This document shows positions 22,020 to 33,613 of a DNA stretch of 64,000 nt, one piece after another. Within the stretch, counting starts at the first letter, position 1, and each line of letters opens with the position of its first letter. The DNA comes from Hordeum vulgare subsp. vulgare. Lineage: Eukaryota; Streptophyta; Magnoliopsida; Poales; Poaceae. The stretch spans positions 399,107,993-399,171,992 of the forward strand of contig NC_058520.1 in the NCBI RefSeq assembly GCF_904849725.1, given 5' to 3'. Below the pieces are notes generated by a model. That model ran no database searches, was not told the DNA's origin, and saw only the letters and a program-made list of their open reading frames with translations. The position numbers and the translations under genes were made by a program.

Positions 22020-23465
22020 TGTTGGGGCATAGTTTATGCCTAAGTAATTTTGGTGATTGATGACAGTATCGTAAAGGACTAACTGTGTGTTTTAAGGTTT
22101 CAGATAACACACGTCAACGGCACAAGACGACCCGCCTCCTCATTCATGGAACGGAAGCACGACGCTCTCTACGATTCTCTTTATTTGAGTCATAGGAAAG
22201 CCGTACTATTAAGAGGGGATCCGTAGTGGAAAGGTTTGGGTGGAATCTATCTCTGCACGCGCACACTTCACATATTCTCCCTTCTTCTTTGGAGCGGCCC
22301 CCGCCACTGTGTTTCTTTCCTCTTTGCAAATGGTCCCCCAGCGGTAGTACCGCTGGCCCCAGCGGTAGTACCGCTCGGGTGCTAGCGGTAGTACCGCTGC
22401 AGCCAGCGGTAGTACCGCTGGCTGGCGGTAGTACCGCCCCTGGTCAGCGGTATTACCGCTCCAGGAGCTTAGTACCGCCTTCCTAGCGGTTGTTCGTGGA
22501 CGGACCTTTTTGCGAAGACTTTCTTGGCGGTGGTAGTGCTTTTGCACTACCAGGGGCTCAACGGTAGTACCGCTGGAATGCCAGCGGTAGTACCGCTAGT
22601 AAGCGGTAGTACCGCCCCTGGTCAGCGGTAGTACCGCTGGAGTGCCAGCGGTAGTGCCGCTGCACCTAGCGGTAGTACCGCTGGAGCTCGGGCAGAGAGT
22701 GGGAAAACGGTTGGATTCCCCCCACTATATAAAGGGTTCTTCTAGCTGTGGAACCTTACCTTTTACTCTCTCAAGCTCCATTGTTGCTCCCTAACCTCAA
22801 AAGTGCCCGATCTCTCTCCCTAGCCAATCAAACTTGTTGATTCTTTAGGGATTGGTTGAGAAGGCCTAGATCCACACTTCCACCAAGAAAAAAGTTGATT
22901 CCCCCACCAATCCCTTGCGGATCTTGTTACTCTTGGGTGTTTGAGCATCCTAGACGGTTGAGGTCACCTCAAAGCCATATTCCATTGTGGTGAAGCTTCG
23001 TGGTCTAGTTGGGAGCCTCCAAGCTTTGTGTGGAGTTCGCCCCAACCTTGTTTGTAAAGGTTCGGTCGCCGCCTTCAAGGGAACCTATAGTGGAATCACG
23101 GTACCTTGCATCATGCGAGGGCGTGAGGAGAATACAGTGGCCTTAGTGGCTTTTTGGGGAGCATTGTGCCTCCACACCGCTCCAATGGAGATGTACTTCC
23201 TGTCAAAGGGAAGGAACTTTGGTAACACATCCTCGTCTCCATTGGTTCCACTTGTGGTTATCTCTATCCTTTACTTTGTATTTGCTTATGCTCGTGACTA
23301 TATCTTACTTGTCTTAATAGCTCTCGTTGTTAGCCTCTTGAGGGTTCATCTCATTGTCGTATTATTTGTGAACCCGTATGTTGTTTACCTTAACTTGCTA
23401 AGATTAATTAAAAAGTGGTCGTTGTCTATTCACCCCCCCTCTAGCCAACCATATCGATCCTTTCA
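22020..23465 (+). repeat. Element C 3' LTR
   Basis: TGTTGGGGCATAG to CCTTTCA, 1446 bases, followed by TSD ctctc. Motif array 22338-22686, TATA 22725-22734. It differs from the 5' LTR by scattered substitutions and by small changes in the arrays. Confidence 0.95.
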
Positions 23466-23470
23466 CTCTC

Positions 23471-24569
23471 CCTTGACATTCTTGCATTCAAGGAGAAGGA
23501 CCTCGAAATCCTTTTTAGGTTTATCATGAGCAACTTCAATCTCTCCTTTTGAAGATCTTAAGTCTGTACATGCTTGATGACTCTTCTCAAGTTCATGTTC
23601 AAGTTGTTCACTTTTAGCTTGTTCATGGTTAATTGAATCATTACAATTTTCAAAGTAAGCAAGAACATCTTGGAATCTTTGAAGAGCGTTATTTTTAGCT
23701 TTATGAAGAATTTTACTGATCACATTGATATTTTCAGTCAAGTCATCATCATCATCCTCATCGCAAATATCATCGTTATTCCACAGGGAAGATGATACCT
23801 CATTATTACCTCTTGCCATGAGGCACATGTGAACTGGAGGAGTTGATGATGATTCTTTTGGTGAATCAGATTCTTCATTAGTCAAAAGTACTTCATATTT
23901 CTTGGTTTCCCCTAAATGATTAGTCATAGAACAACTAGGGAGAAACAAAATATTTTGATCAAGAGGACACGGGAAAGCAGGCATATCACCACAGACATTT
24001 GTCGAGGGATCTTTAGGTGAGATGCATGACCTATCAGCACAATAATTTACACTATGTGTGGTGCTAGATATGCTCGTGTCCATGGAGGCTATGACATTTT
24101 CATGAACATGTATTTCTTCACTCACCATGTCGTTACCTTGTGAGATTGAAGATGCTGAGGTGTGCAAGCAATCGGATATGGAAGTAGTGGTGGAATCATT
24201 ATGATCAAAAAGAGTGAAGAGCTCATGCACCAACTCCTTCATCATAATATCGTCTTCATCAAGATTGGACCCACCATATATATCTTCAAGTTTAGTCCAA
24301 ACTTCATGAGCTGACTTGCAAGTCGAGATAGACTTAAACACTTCAGGACTTATGGTTCGTTGAATGGCAAGAAAAGCCTCACAATCAAGATACATTTCAT
24401 TAGTAGATGAAGTTGCATCATCCTTTTTGTCGGCAATCCCTACAAGAACAATTCGTAAAGTATTTGGGCCCATGGCCCGAAAGTGATGAAGCATACGAAT
24501 TCTCCATAGGGTATAATTTGTGCCATTAAAGTCAAAGGTGTCATTGTGCACTAATCCAATAGTCGACAT
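23471..24569 (-). pseudogene. Element B gag, 5' part (open, cut by element C)
   Basis: The ATG at 24569 opens 366 codons without a stop up to the C insertion. It has the Copia Gag entry FNGTNYTLWRIRMLHHF, then a UBN2-like region (SAHEVWTKLEDIYGG), a serine/acidic middle with CLMARGNNEVSS, an Asp run (DEDDDDD), and the start of the coiled coil. The rest of gag is at 11274-10165. This half is well preserved compared with W and X. Confidence 0.85.
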
Positions 24570-24610
24570 CGATACTCTCTAGGTCGTGAAACCTAATTAA
24601 AGAGAGACCT

Positions 24611-24623
24611 TGCTCTGATACCA
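24611..24623 (-). other. B primer binding site (tRNA-iMet)
   Basis: Minus-strand TGGTATCAGAGCA, two bases inside the 5' LTR end at 24626. Confidence 0.95.
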
Positions 24624-24625
24624 AT

Positions 24626-26726
24626 TGAAAAGACCTCGATGAAGCCTAGAGGGGGGGGGGGGTGAATAGGCTATTTAAAAACTTCTTCGGATTTGGCTTA
24701 AACCTAATGCGGAAATAAACTAAGAGGATACTGGTCAAGCACAAATCCTAAATGCACTAGGCACTGCAACGTGTATCAACAGCACGATCTACCAAGATGG
24801 ACACAATACAGTTACTAACAAGCAAAAGCAAGTCACACAAACTTACTTGAGCTATATCACCCGACAAGTAGGTGAACGACACATAATACTAGATCACACT
24901 ATAGCACACGATATATCAAAAGCTGCAAGTGTGAACGTGTGGATATAGAGGGTATGCTTGAACGATTAATCTTGTACAAGAAATAGCCAACACAATATAA
25001 TGAGCACAAACAATATGCAATGTATGTATGCTCAAGTAACACAAGTGAACCACAAGTAAGGAGTTAGGGTTAAGGATAACCAAGGTCACTAAGGCAAAGA
25101 TGTATTCCGATATTCACTTCCTTGGAGGGAAGCTAGTCACCGTTAGAGAGGTGGATGTTACCACGAAGGCACACCAACGCCACGAAGGCTCACCCTATTC
25201 TCCCTTTGAGATAACACCACGAAGGTGTTTCTCAACCACTAGTGGTAAGCCTTTGAGGTGGCTTCCAAACCCTCACAAACTTTTCTGGGGGTAATCACAC
25301 GGATTGATTCTTCTCCGAAAAACTCCTACCGCCTAGGAGTCTCCAACCTCCAAGAGTAACAAGATCACAGGGAATGCTCAAAACTTGCTCAAATCTCAAA
25401 TAGCTTGGGTTGAGAGAAGGAGAGGGAGACGATCTATCTTTTGATTGGAACAACTCTCAAAGGGGCTCACAAATGCTCTTGGTATCTAAGATTTGATGGG
25501 AGCAAATGTATGTGGGGGTAGAAATGTGTTCTTATGAGGATATGGCTGTATTGGGCACACTCTCACGAAGTGGGAGGGGGGGGGGGTATATATAGTGGGG
25601 AGAGTAAAACAGCCGTTGGGGACACTTTAAGTCACACAAGGGTCGGGCATCCGGCAGTTCACGGATGTCCGGGCGTCCACAAGGAGTCGGACGTCCGACA
25701 GGGGTCGGTCGTCCGAGGGATGTAAATATATCTGGAACCACTGTGGAGTTGATCAGGGACCTGACGTCCGGAGAGACCCGGAAGTCCGAGTTATTCGACT
25801 CAAACTTCTCTGGTGCAAGATTTTGGATTTCCGAAAGGGGACGGACGTCCGGAGGGAGCCGTAAGTCCGAGTTATATGGCTCAAGTTTCTCTGGTGCAAA
25901 GCTCCGGATTTCTGAAGCTGGTCGGACGTCCGACCCTCGGACGTCCGGAGGGAGCCGGAAGTCCGAGTTATATGGCTCAAGTTTCTCTGGTGCATAGTTC
26001 TGGATTTACGAAGCTGGTCGGACGTCCGGGCCTCGGACGTCTGGAGGGAGCTGGAAGTCCGAGTTATATGGCTCTGATTTCTCTGGTATAGGATTCCGGA
26101 TTTCCGAAGCAGTCGGTCGTTCGGCCCTCAGACGTCCGGAGGAAGCCGGATGTCCGAGGCACTGGTCCTGTTTTCTGATAACAGCAGAGCAGTGGAGATG
26201 TGGTATGAGCCGAACAGTGGGTATCTAGTTTGAGCAAGTTAATCACAAAACCTGTGATCCCCTCTTAATAGTGCGGGATCCCTAAAGACTCAAGAATTGT
26301 AAAAGGGGCACCGATGATCCATACTTGAGTGTATACTTTTATTCGCTGATCATCACTCCACACCGCTAACTTCAAAGGAACTGATACCTTTGAGTTAGCC
26401 CTTTCACTTGAGCTTGATGTTGTTGTTCCTTCTTCGCTCAATGTTGAAAGCAAGACATGATGAAGTCTTCAAGTAGCTCTCCCATACACAATATGGAAAG
26501 CCTAGCTTATATATTCATCTTCATTTGTCCACCATGTGAACATCCACAAGGATCAAGCATGTAGTGCTCAGGAATGCTTATCTTGATCTTGTCCTTGTTA
26601 GCGCATGAGCTTATCCTTATCAACACATGATCATTCACAATAGCTTAAAGGGGATTAGTGATTAATTATCTATATGTGTGTTGTCAGCAACACCAAAACA
26701 CGATTAAGGGCATGACTGCACTTTCA
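24626..26726 (-). repeat. Element B 5' LTR
   Basis: 2101 bases, TGAAAGTGCAG to GGTCTTTTCA on the minus strand. Its TCGGACGTCCGA array spans 25642-26158 with unit starts at 25775, 25856, 25952, 26048 and 26142, one unit more than the 3' LTR. TATA-like motif at 25595-25587 on the minus strand. Confidence 0.92.
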
Positions 26727-27247
26727 ATGGTGTTGATGAAGAAGCCCTCCGTATCCGAATCCCCCCTCCGACAGGGCACCAGCACGTGCCCCAGATGGGA
26801 TCTTGCGGAGACAGAAGCTTGCGGCGGCGGAAAAGTACTTTCAATGATCTCTTGATTTTTTGGGATTTTTAGGGAATATATAGGCGCAACCCCTAGGGAA
26901 GAGGGCGCTCAGGGGGCCCACAAGTCTGTGGGCCGCGACCTACCCCCTGGCCGCGGGGTGGGGGCTTGTGGGGCCCGTGAGGCTCCCCTGCCTTGCCTCT
27001 CAAGCTTCCCGATCTTCTTCCGTTACGGGAAAAATCTTTTCGGGGATTTTCTTCCATTTGGACTCTGTTTCAAAATCTCCTCTAAAAGGGATCAAAAACA
27101 TGGAAAAAACAGGAACTGACACTTGGCACTGAGTTAATAAGTTAGTCCCGAAAAATATATAAAAGGCATGCAAAACATCCAAAGTTTGACAAGATAATAG
27201 CATGAAACCATCAAAAATTATAGATACGTTGGAGATGTATCATTCAT

Positions 27248-28110
27248 CTACTTCTACGACAACTCCAAGGATCCCCATCAAATTGATGTGGGTCCCCAAG
27301 AAGAATAACTAGAGAAGTTATTGAGGGGTGACTCCGCCAATGAAATTCACTCTTATTCATTTTGGCAAGAACTATATGCAATCAACTCCAACCATATGCA
27401 TTACTTCAAGGAGCTACACTTTCCCTCAAAGATAAGCAAGGGACAACATAATTGATGTATCATTGGACATCATCTCATATATATTTCATTCCATGTCCAT
27501 AAATATCCTTGCATATGTTCCTTGTATTTTGGGAGTAACCCATGTAGGTTAGTACATTAAGAAACAACAAGGAAGTCTTCTAGAACAAAACCCAAGGTTA
27601 GTTTATCCCCCTTAGGGGGGATGTCACATCAAGGGGGAGCTTTATTCTAAGACTTGGGGTATAAGCATCTTTTAAGATGTGAACACATTGAAAGCTTTAT
27701 GTAAAAGTGTTAACCCCACTTATGATTAAATGATGAGTATGACCTATGATAAAGTATTGTTGCTTGGCTCCTAAGTCCATATACTCATATATAGATGACT
27801 TCATCATCGCCAAAGTGATCGGTAGATACTAGAGTGTTTGTGCATGTTCACCACGTTTTATTTGACATCTTATTGTGTGAGAATGTTGGTATGCATATTT
27901 TTCTCATTCGAGGATATCCAATTGTTGTTATTTGGCTTTATATTTTATTTGTCCAATTGGATATACAAGAATGCCTAAATACCTCTCTCTAGCTATCTAT
28001 TATTTTTTGTCTCAAATTCTATTCATGCTACATCACCAAATTTGTGCAAGCACTTTAGGGACACTTTGTGTGAGGAGCACTCGGAGATCCTCTCGACAAG
28101 GGCTAACTTC
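27248..28110 (+). mobile_element. Element W: end of gag and post-gag region
   Basis: W resumes after the solo LTR's TSD. The last gag codons (reading MWVPKKNN) stop at 27310-27312; no protease or other pol sequence follows. The rest is AT-rich and non-coding, matching X at 57892-57488 and 54023-53560 on the other strand. An internal polypurine tract AAGGGGGAG lies at 27631-27639. W is interrupted at 28110 by element X and continues at 61581. Confidence 0.8.
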
Positions 28111-29374
28111 TATCGTACGTCCATGTTAGTGGAGACTTCAACCCACGGAGGGTAACGACTGCGAGAGTCCACGGAGGGCTCCACCCACGGAGGGTCCACA
28201 AAGAAGCGGCCTTGTCTATTCCACCACGACTTCCGGCCACGAAGGACTAATCTTACTCACGGTAGATCTTCACGAAGTAGGCGATCTCCTTGCCCTTACA
28301 AACATCTTGGTTCAACTCCACAACACGAAGTAGGAGGCTCCCACGCGACACCTAACCAATCTAGGAGGCACCACCCCCCAAAGGTAATATATGTGGTAGA
28401 TCCATGAACTCCTTGCTCTTGTGCTTCTAAAGATAGTCTCCTCAACACAAAATCACTCTCTCACAAAATATGCATGGTTATGAGAGATTGATTTGGTGTA
28501 AAGATGTTTGGGGAGGCTAGAGATCAAGTTTTAAATGATTGGATTCGAATATATTGGTCTCAACACATGAGTAGGTGGCTCTCTCTCGGAAAATGGATAT
28601 GGCAATGAAGTGTGTGTTGTGAGTGCTTCTCCCACGAATGAGAGGTGGGTGAAGGGGTATATATAGACATCATACAAAATCCAACCATCACACATAAAGT
28701 GGAAAACTCGGTGACACCGAAGTGAAAAACTTGGTGGTACCGATTAGCACAAAGGTTGCAATTTTTGAATCTCAGTGAGACCGATATATGAAACTCGCTG
28801 GCACCGAAAAGGTGGCTAACAGTCAGATGGCCAAACTTGGTGGCACCGATACTCAAACTCGGAAATTCCAATTTTGTGTACCGAGGTAGTCGAAAGTTGG
28901 TCACCCAAACTCGGTAGCACTGATATGGATTCGGTTGCACCGATTTGGTGGGAATGCCTAGGGTTTCTATGTGAGGTCAAACTCGATGGGTCCGAAATCT
29001 GGAAGTGGGTGACATCAAATTTTTGTATATGGATTTTGACACAGTGGATATGTGGGGAAAATGACTGAGTATTTTGGTGGCTAACTTTGAGCATTTTGAG
29101 CAATCAGTTCATTTTACTACCTCACCCCCTTTTAATAGTATTGGCTTTCCTATGGACTCAAAAGTGATTTCTCACAAATATAAAATGAAGAGTCTTCTAG
29201 CTTGAAGCTTGAGCCAATATTATTCCTTTCTTTCATCAAGGGGCATCTCCACATAAGCCTTTAGCCATAACATCTTTTGAACTTTTCTGAAATATCTTGG
29301 AAAACATATTAGTCCAATGATGCATATGTTGTGATCAATTATCAAAACCACCCTAGGGAGCAATTGTGCTTTTA
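28111..29374 (-). repeat. Element X 3' LTR, truncated
   Basis: Matches 60311-61580 of the 5' LTR. It should start (plus reading) with TGTAGGATC but begins inside the LTR, sharing TATCGTACG at the junction with W. Motif array 28708-29020 (CTCGGTGGCACCGAT variants), TATA-like tatatatag at 28658-28666 on the minus strand. It ends GTGCTTTTA, with CA mutated to TA. Confidence 0.88.
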
Positions 29375-29390
29375 ATCTCCCCCTTTTTGG
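29375..29390 (-). other. X 3' polypurine tract
   Basis: Minus-strand CCAAAAAGGGGGAGAT next to the 3' LTR, the same sequence as in B. Confidence 0.9.
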
Positions 29391-30074
29391 TAATTGATGA
29401 CAGAATATAGATCAAAGCTTCGACAAAAGATATAATCAATGATTAACATCGAAGCTTTAAGAAGTACGTGAAAACAAGAGCTCCCCCTAAATTTGTGCAT
29501 TATTGAAAATTTGCATTTGAATGCAAATGCACAATCGATTAGGATCATGGGTCACTCTTCCATGTCACATACATCTTGGTGGTGTGCATACAAGATAAAT
29601 AATGAGAAGTTATGCACATGACACCAAAAAGATAGGTGAATGATCATCACATAGATAGCTAAAAGATAATAGTGTAGCATCAATCAAGCAAAGCGTATGA
29701 TCAAACACAAACACTTGATAAAGTCATCCAAAAGATCAAAGTTTTTGAAACCAAATGAGAGCAAATAAAGTCAAAATCTCTCTCTCTCTCAGTCTATGAT
29801 CTATACATTTTTCCCCCTTTGGCAACAAGTTATCAAAAAGTTCAAAAGGTATAGAACTACTCGTCTCTCTGGGCAGCTGATGACGGATTCGACAGAAGAG
29901 CGTGCACGAAGGCATCGACTGAGTGTCTTGGAGCTGGAGGAGTGGATACTGGTGGTGCTTGAGCTAGAGCTAGTGCTGAAGGCTTTTCTGACTTTGCATT
30001 ATCTCCTGGATGTTCTTCTCCACGCCTTGGACAGCGCTAACTAGAAATGCCATTTGCTCAACTTGAGTTCTGAG
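29391..30074 (-). other. X 3' untranslated part of the extra-ORF unit
   Basis: AT-rich, with no supported gene, between the stop of the extra ORF and the 3' PPT. Contains a short TC repeat at about 29779-29790. Confidence 0.6.
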
Positions 30075-31679
30075 CTATGAAACTGGTGGTGACCTATTTC
30101 TAGGAGCCTTAGCTTCTTGTGCCTCTGCTGCCATTCTTGCTGCAGCCGAGCTGGGATCATTGTCATCCATTACCACTTCATTGTATTCAAACTCTGGCTG
30201 AAGATGTAGATGGGGACGATCAAGTAGATATACATGCTTGCCTAGCTTGGCATTGATGAGCATCTGAATATAAGGGGCATATCCACATGATCTCTTCTGA
30301 TCAGCACCAGTCCTCCGGATGGTCTCTACTATCAAGTCCATCACTCTGAATCTGGTGTGGGTGTCCAAAAGGTGCAGCAGGTTGATGGAGTGTCCTCTAA
30401 TCATCTTATCATCACCTGATTTAGGCATCAAGGCGTGTCTTAGAATAGTGTTAGTAGTGGGTATTCCTGCTTGCAATAAGTACACCAAGCCCATCTTGTG
30501 ACTAGCCAAATAATCATGAGGAATCGACTTGGACATATTGGCCATAGAGTTGTGACTCTTCTTCGCTTCAGAATGCACATCAACATCTCGATCTTCCTGC
30601 TTTGGGGCACCAATGATAGTGGCCCACTCATCAATCATAGACTCGTACTTGTGACCATCAGTCATCTAGACCAAAGAACCATCTCCATAGAAATGAATAG
30701 TTGAGTAAAATTGCATGATGAACTCATCATTCCATGGGGTCATCTCCTTTCCAACAAAATCTTCAATGTCCACTAACCTGAAATTTTCTCGGAAATGGCG
30801 AAAGAAGTCTTCATTCTCCTTGATATATTCCCAGTCAACATACCTCATATCACTGACAACAGGACTTTTGTCAAACAAGACAATCTCATCAAAATCTTGT
30901 TGTTCCTTGGTGTGAAACCTTGGATCAACAACAGTTCTTCTTCTGGCAGCATATGGGTGAACAACTCTCTACTTACTCAAACCAGCATCCTTTCTCTTCC
31001 TCATATCTTCTGCTATAGGGTGAGCAACATTGTGTACTGGCAGGGTTGGTCGGAGCTTCTTGAGAATGGGTGCATTCTCATCTTCTTCCTCCTGTGCAGC
31101 AAAGGTACTGGAAGTAGAACCTTTCTCATTGGCAGCTGCAGGAATGTCCTTTGTAGTCCTCTTGGGAGCTACAACCTTCTTTGCCTTGTATGGAGGCTTA
31201 GGAGAAGATTTCATGGCATCTGCCATGAGCTTCTTCTTCTTAGGAGGATCTGGGATCTCATTAGGAACTTCTTCTTTGTTAACAGCTTCTTCAGGGTCTT
31301 CATACATAGAAGTAGGTCTCCCCACAACACGAACTATCCTTTTCCTTGCTCTCTTCACTCCAGCCTTCTTGGAAGGTTCACCACTGGAAAACGTTGTGCT
31401 TCTCCTTACATAAGCAGGTGCTCTCAGATCAGCAGGATCAATAGTTACCTTCGTGACTGTCTTCCTTCAAGCCTTTGGAGGAGCTGAAGTTTCCTCCGGC
31501 ACAAAGTCTGAGTCCTTTTCATTAGAATTCAGTTTCTTCCTCTGCCTAGTGGCTGCCTTGGGCAAGTCGTGAGGGTTGTAGGATCCAGGGTTAGAGTCCG
31601 AATTCTCTGGACTAGTGCCTAAGTCCATCTCAACACTTGGTTCTCTGAAATCATTCTGACTATATTCTGAACCAGACAT
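30075..31679 (-). pseudogene. Element X extra ORF ('env-like' position), three in-frame stops
   Basis: One continuous frame of about 534 codons from ATG 31679 to TAG at 30075, broken only by stops at 31467 (TGA), 30969 (TAG) and 30666 (TAG). The N-terminus (MSGSEYSQNDFREP) is shared with W at 62418. It is followed by a Lys/Arg-rich part with KKKKL (possible nuclear localisation signal), then the conserved domain (KYVDW-like DMRYVDWEYIKENEDFF, IMQFYSTIHFYGDG), a helical segment and a short Asp-containing tail. No signal peptide is seen. The single frame over 1.6 kb argues that it was recently coding. Confidence 0.8.
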
Positions 31680-31830
31680 CTCTGACAGACAAGCAAAAAC
31701 TCAGCAGCAAACAACAAAACCTGTGAACTAGATATATGAAAGACAGAAGGGTTGAACATCACAAAATTCAGATGTTTTTGAAAATTTGAACAAATAAATT
31801 CTTATTTTAGCTTTCTGTAGATCACATTTG

Positions 31831-33613
31831 TGTTAGGGAACGTAGCATGGGAAACAAAAAATTTCCTATGCACACGCAATACCTATCCATGGTGATGATC
31901 ATCTACGAGAGGGGAGAGTGAATCTACACACCCTTGTAGATCGCTAAGCGGAAGCGTATATAACGCGATTGATGTAGTGGAACATCTTTGTAATCCAAAT
32001 CGCAGCCCGTCCCGCGATCTCATCACGATCTGTCCCACAATCCCATCACGATCCATCCCGATCTAGTGCCGAACGGACGACACCTCCGCGTTCAACACAC
32101 GTACAACTCGATGACGACCCCCGCCTTGTTGATCCAGCAAGAGGGGCGGAGACGTAGATGAGTTCTCCGGCAACGTGATGGCGCGCCGGTGATGGTGGTC
32201 ATCTATTCCTGCAGGGCATCACCTAAGCACCACAGGAATCCGATCTAGAGAAAGAACTACAAACTAGAGGAGGGGGTAGCACGTGCCTGAAATTGTGTGT
32301 CCCAAAAACCCTCAATACCTCTAGTATATATAGGAGGGAGGGAGGGAAGCAGGCAGCCTCAAACCCTCAAGGTTTGGCAAAAATTGGAGGTGGAGGAGTC
32401 CTACTCCAATCCTACTAGGAGTAGGATTCCTCATTTCCACTTGGAAACCTTTTTCACCTTTGGGTTTTTGCCTCTCAAACCTCATGGGCCTTAGTGGGAG
32501 CTTATGTCAGCCCACTAGGGGATGGTTTGTATCCTCCCACAGTCCATAAGTCCCCTCGATGCGTGATACCCCTCCCGATGGTCCTCGGTACCCTCCCGAC
32601 ACTCTCGGTACACTATCAATGAGCCCGAAACTTTTCCGGTGACCAAAACAAGACTTCATATATATCAATCTTTACCTCCGGACCATTCCGGAGCTCCTCG
32701 TGACATCCGGGATCTCATCCAGGACTCCGAACAACTTTCGGTTACCAACACCTATAACTCAACTATACAGAAACATCATCGAACCTTAAGTGTGCAGATC
32801 CTGCAGGTTCGAGAATTATGCAGAAATGACCTGAGACATTCTCCGGTCAATAACCAATAGCGGGACCTAGATGTCCATATTGGCTCCTACATATTCTACG
32901 AAGATCTCTATCGGTTGAACCTCTATGTCAAGGATTCAGTTAATCCCGTATGTTGTTCCCTTTGTCCTTCGGTATGTTACTTGCCCGTGATTCGATCGTC
33001 GGTATCTCCATACCTAGTGCAACATCGTTACCGGCAAGTCTCTTTACTCGTTCGGTAATACAAGATCCCGTAACTAACTCCTTAGTCACATTGCTTGCAA
33101 GGCTTGTTGTGATGTTGTATTACCGAGTGGGCCTCGAGTTACCTCTCCGTCACACGGAGTGACAAATCCCAGTCTTGATCCATGCCAATCCAACAGATAC
33201 CTTTGGTGATACCTGTAGAGAAGTTTGATACACACAAGGTATTCCTCCGGTGTCCGGGAGTTGCATGATCTCATGGTCATAGGAACATATACATTGACAT
33301 ACAGAAAAACAGTAGCAATAAACCGACACGATCATATGCTATGTTTATAGTTTGGGTCTTGTCCATCACATCATTCTCCTAATGATGTGATCCCGTTATC
33401 AAGTGACAACACTTGCCTATAGCCAGGAAACCTTGACCATCTTTGATCAACGAGCTAGTCAACTAGAGGCTCACTAGGGACAGTGTGTTGTCTATGTATC
33501 CACACATGTATTTGTGTTTCCGATCAATACAATTCTAGCATGGATAATAAACGATTACCATGAACAAGGAAATATAATAATAATCAATTTGACTCTAGGG
33601 CATATTTCCAACA
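31831..33613 (-). repeat. BARE-like 3' LTR
   Basis: 1783 bases, plus-strand reading TGTTAGGGAACGTAG to CATATTTCCAACA. It pairs with 38690-39046 plus 51388-52842. Confidence 0.92.

Larger units (their letters stand above)
11280..23465 (+). mobile_element. Element C: full-length Sirevirus-like Copia element
   Basis: 12.2 kb between TSDs ctctc (11275-11279, 23466-23470), inserted in the gag of B. Order: 5' LTR, PBS, gag, protease, integrase, reverse transcriptase, RNase H, internal PPT, palindrome array with TATA, intron-containing extra ORF, PPT, 3' LTR. LTR lengths are 1443 and 1446. It is the only Sirevirus-like element here with pol, but stops and frameshifts make it inactive. Confidence 0.95.
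3512..26726 (-). mobile_element. Element B: non-autonomous Sirevirus-like Copia element
   Basis: A complete minus-strand LTR element flanked by TSD atggt (3507-3511, 26727-26731). It is about 11.0 kb without the nested element C. Order in sense direction: 5' LTR (26726-24626), PBS, gag (24569-10165, interrupted by C), a 2 kb non-coding region with an internal polypurine tract, palindrome array with TATA box, predicted leader intron, extra ORF (7608-6048), 3' PPT, 3' LTR (5525-3512). I find no protease, integrase, reverse transcriptase or RNase H, so it would need proteins from another element to move. Confidence 0.9.
2468..27242 (-). mobile_element. Gypsy solo LTR (Sabrina/WHAM-type), split by element B
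   Basis: A single LTR on the minus strand, from TGATACATCTCC (reverse complement of 27242) to the complement of 2468. Left part 2468-3511, right part 26732-27242, about 1.55 kb when element B and its TSD are removed. Both ends carry the direct repeat ttcat (2463-2467 and 27243-27247) in the gag/post-gag of W. With no internal region and an intact TSD this is a solo LTR made by LTR-LTR recombination. I recognise the sequence as a very abundant Triticeae Gypsy LTR, but I am unsure which database family name applies. Confidence 0.85.

Noticed and set aside
28560..29103. Minus-strand frames of 95-126 codons, also at 60766-61149
   Set aside because: They lie in the U3 array of the X LTRs; the repeated peptide pieces (RYHRV, GATEF) are just the translated DNA motif.
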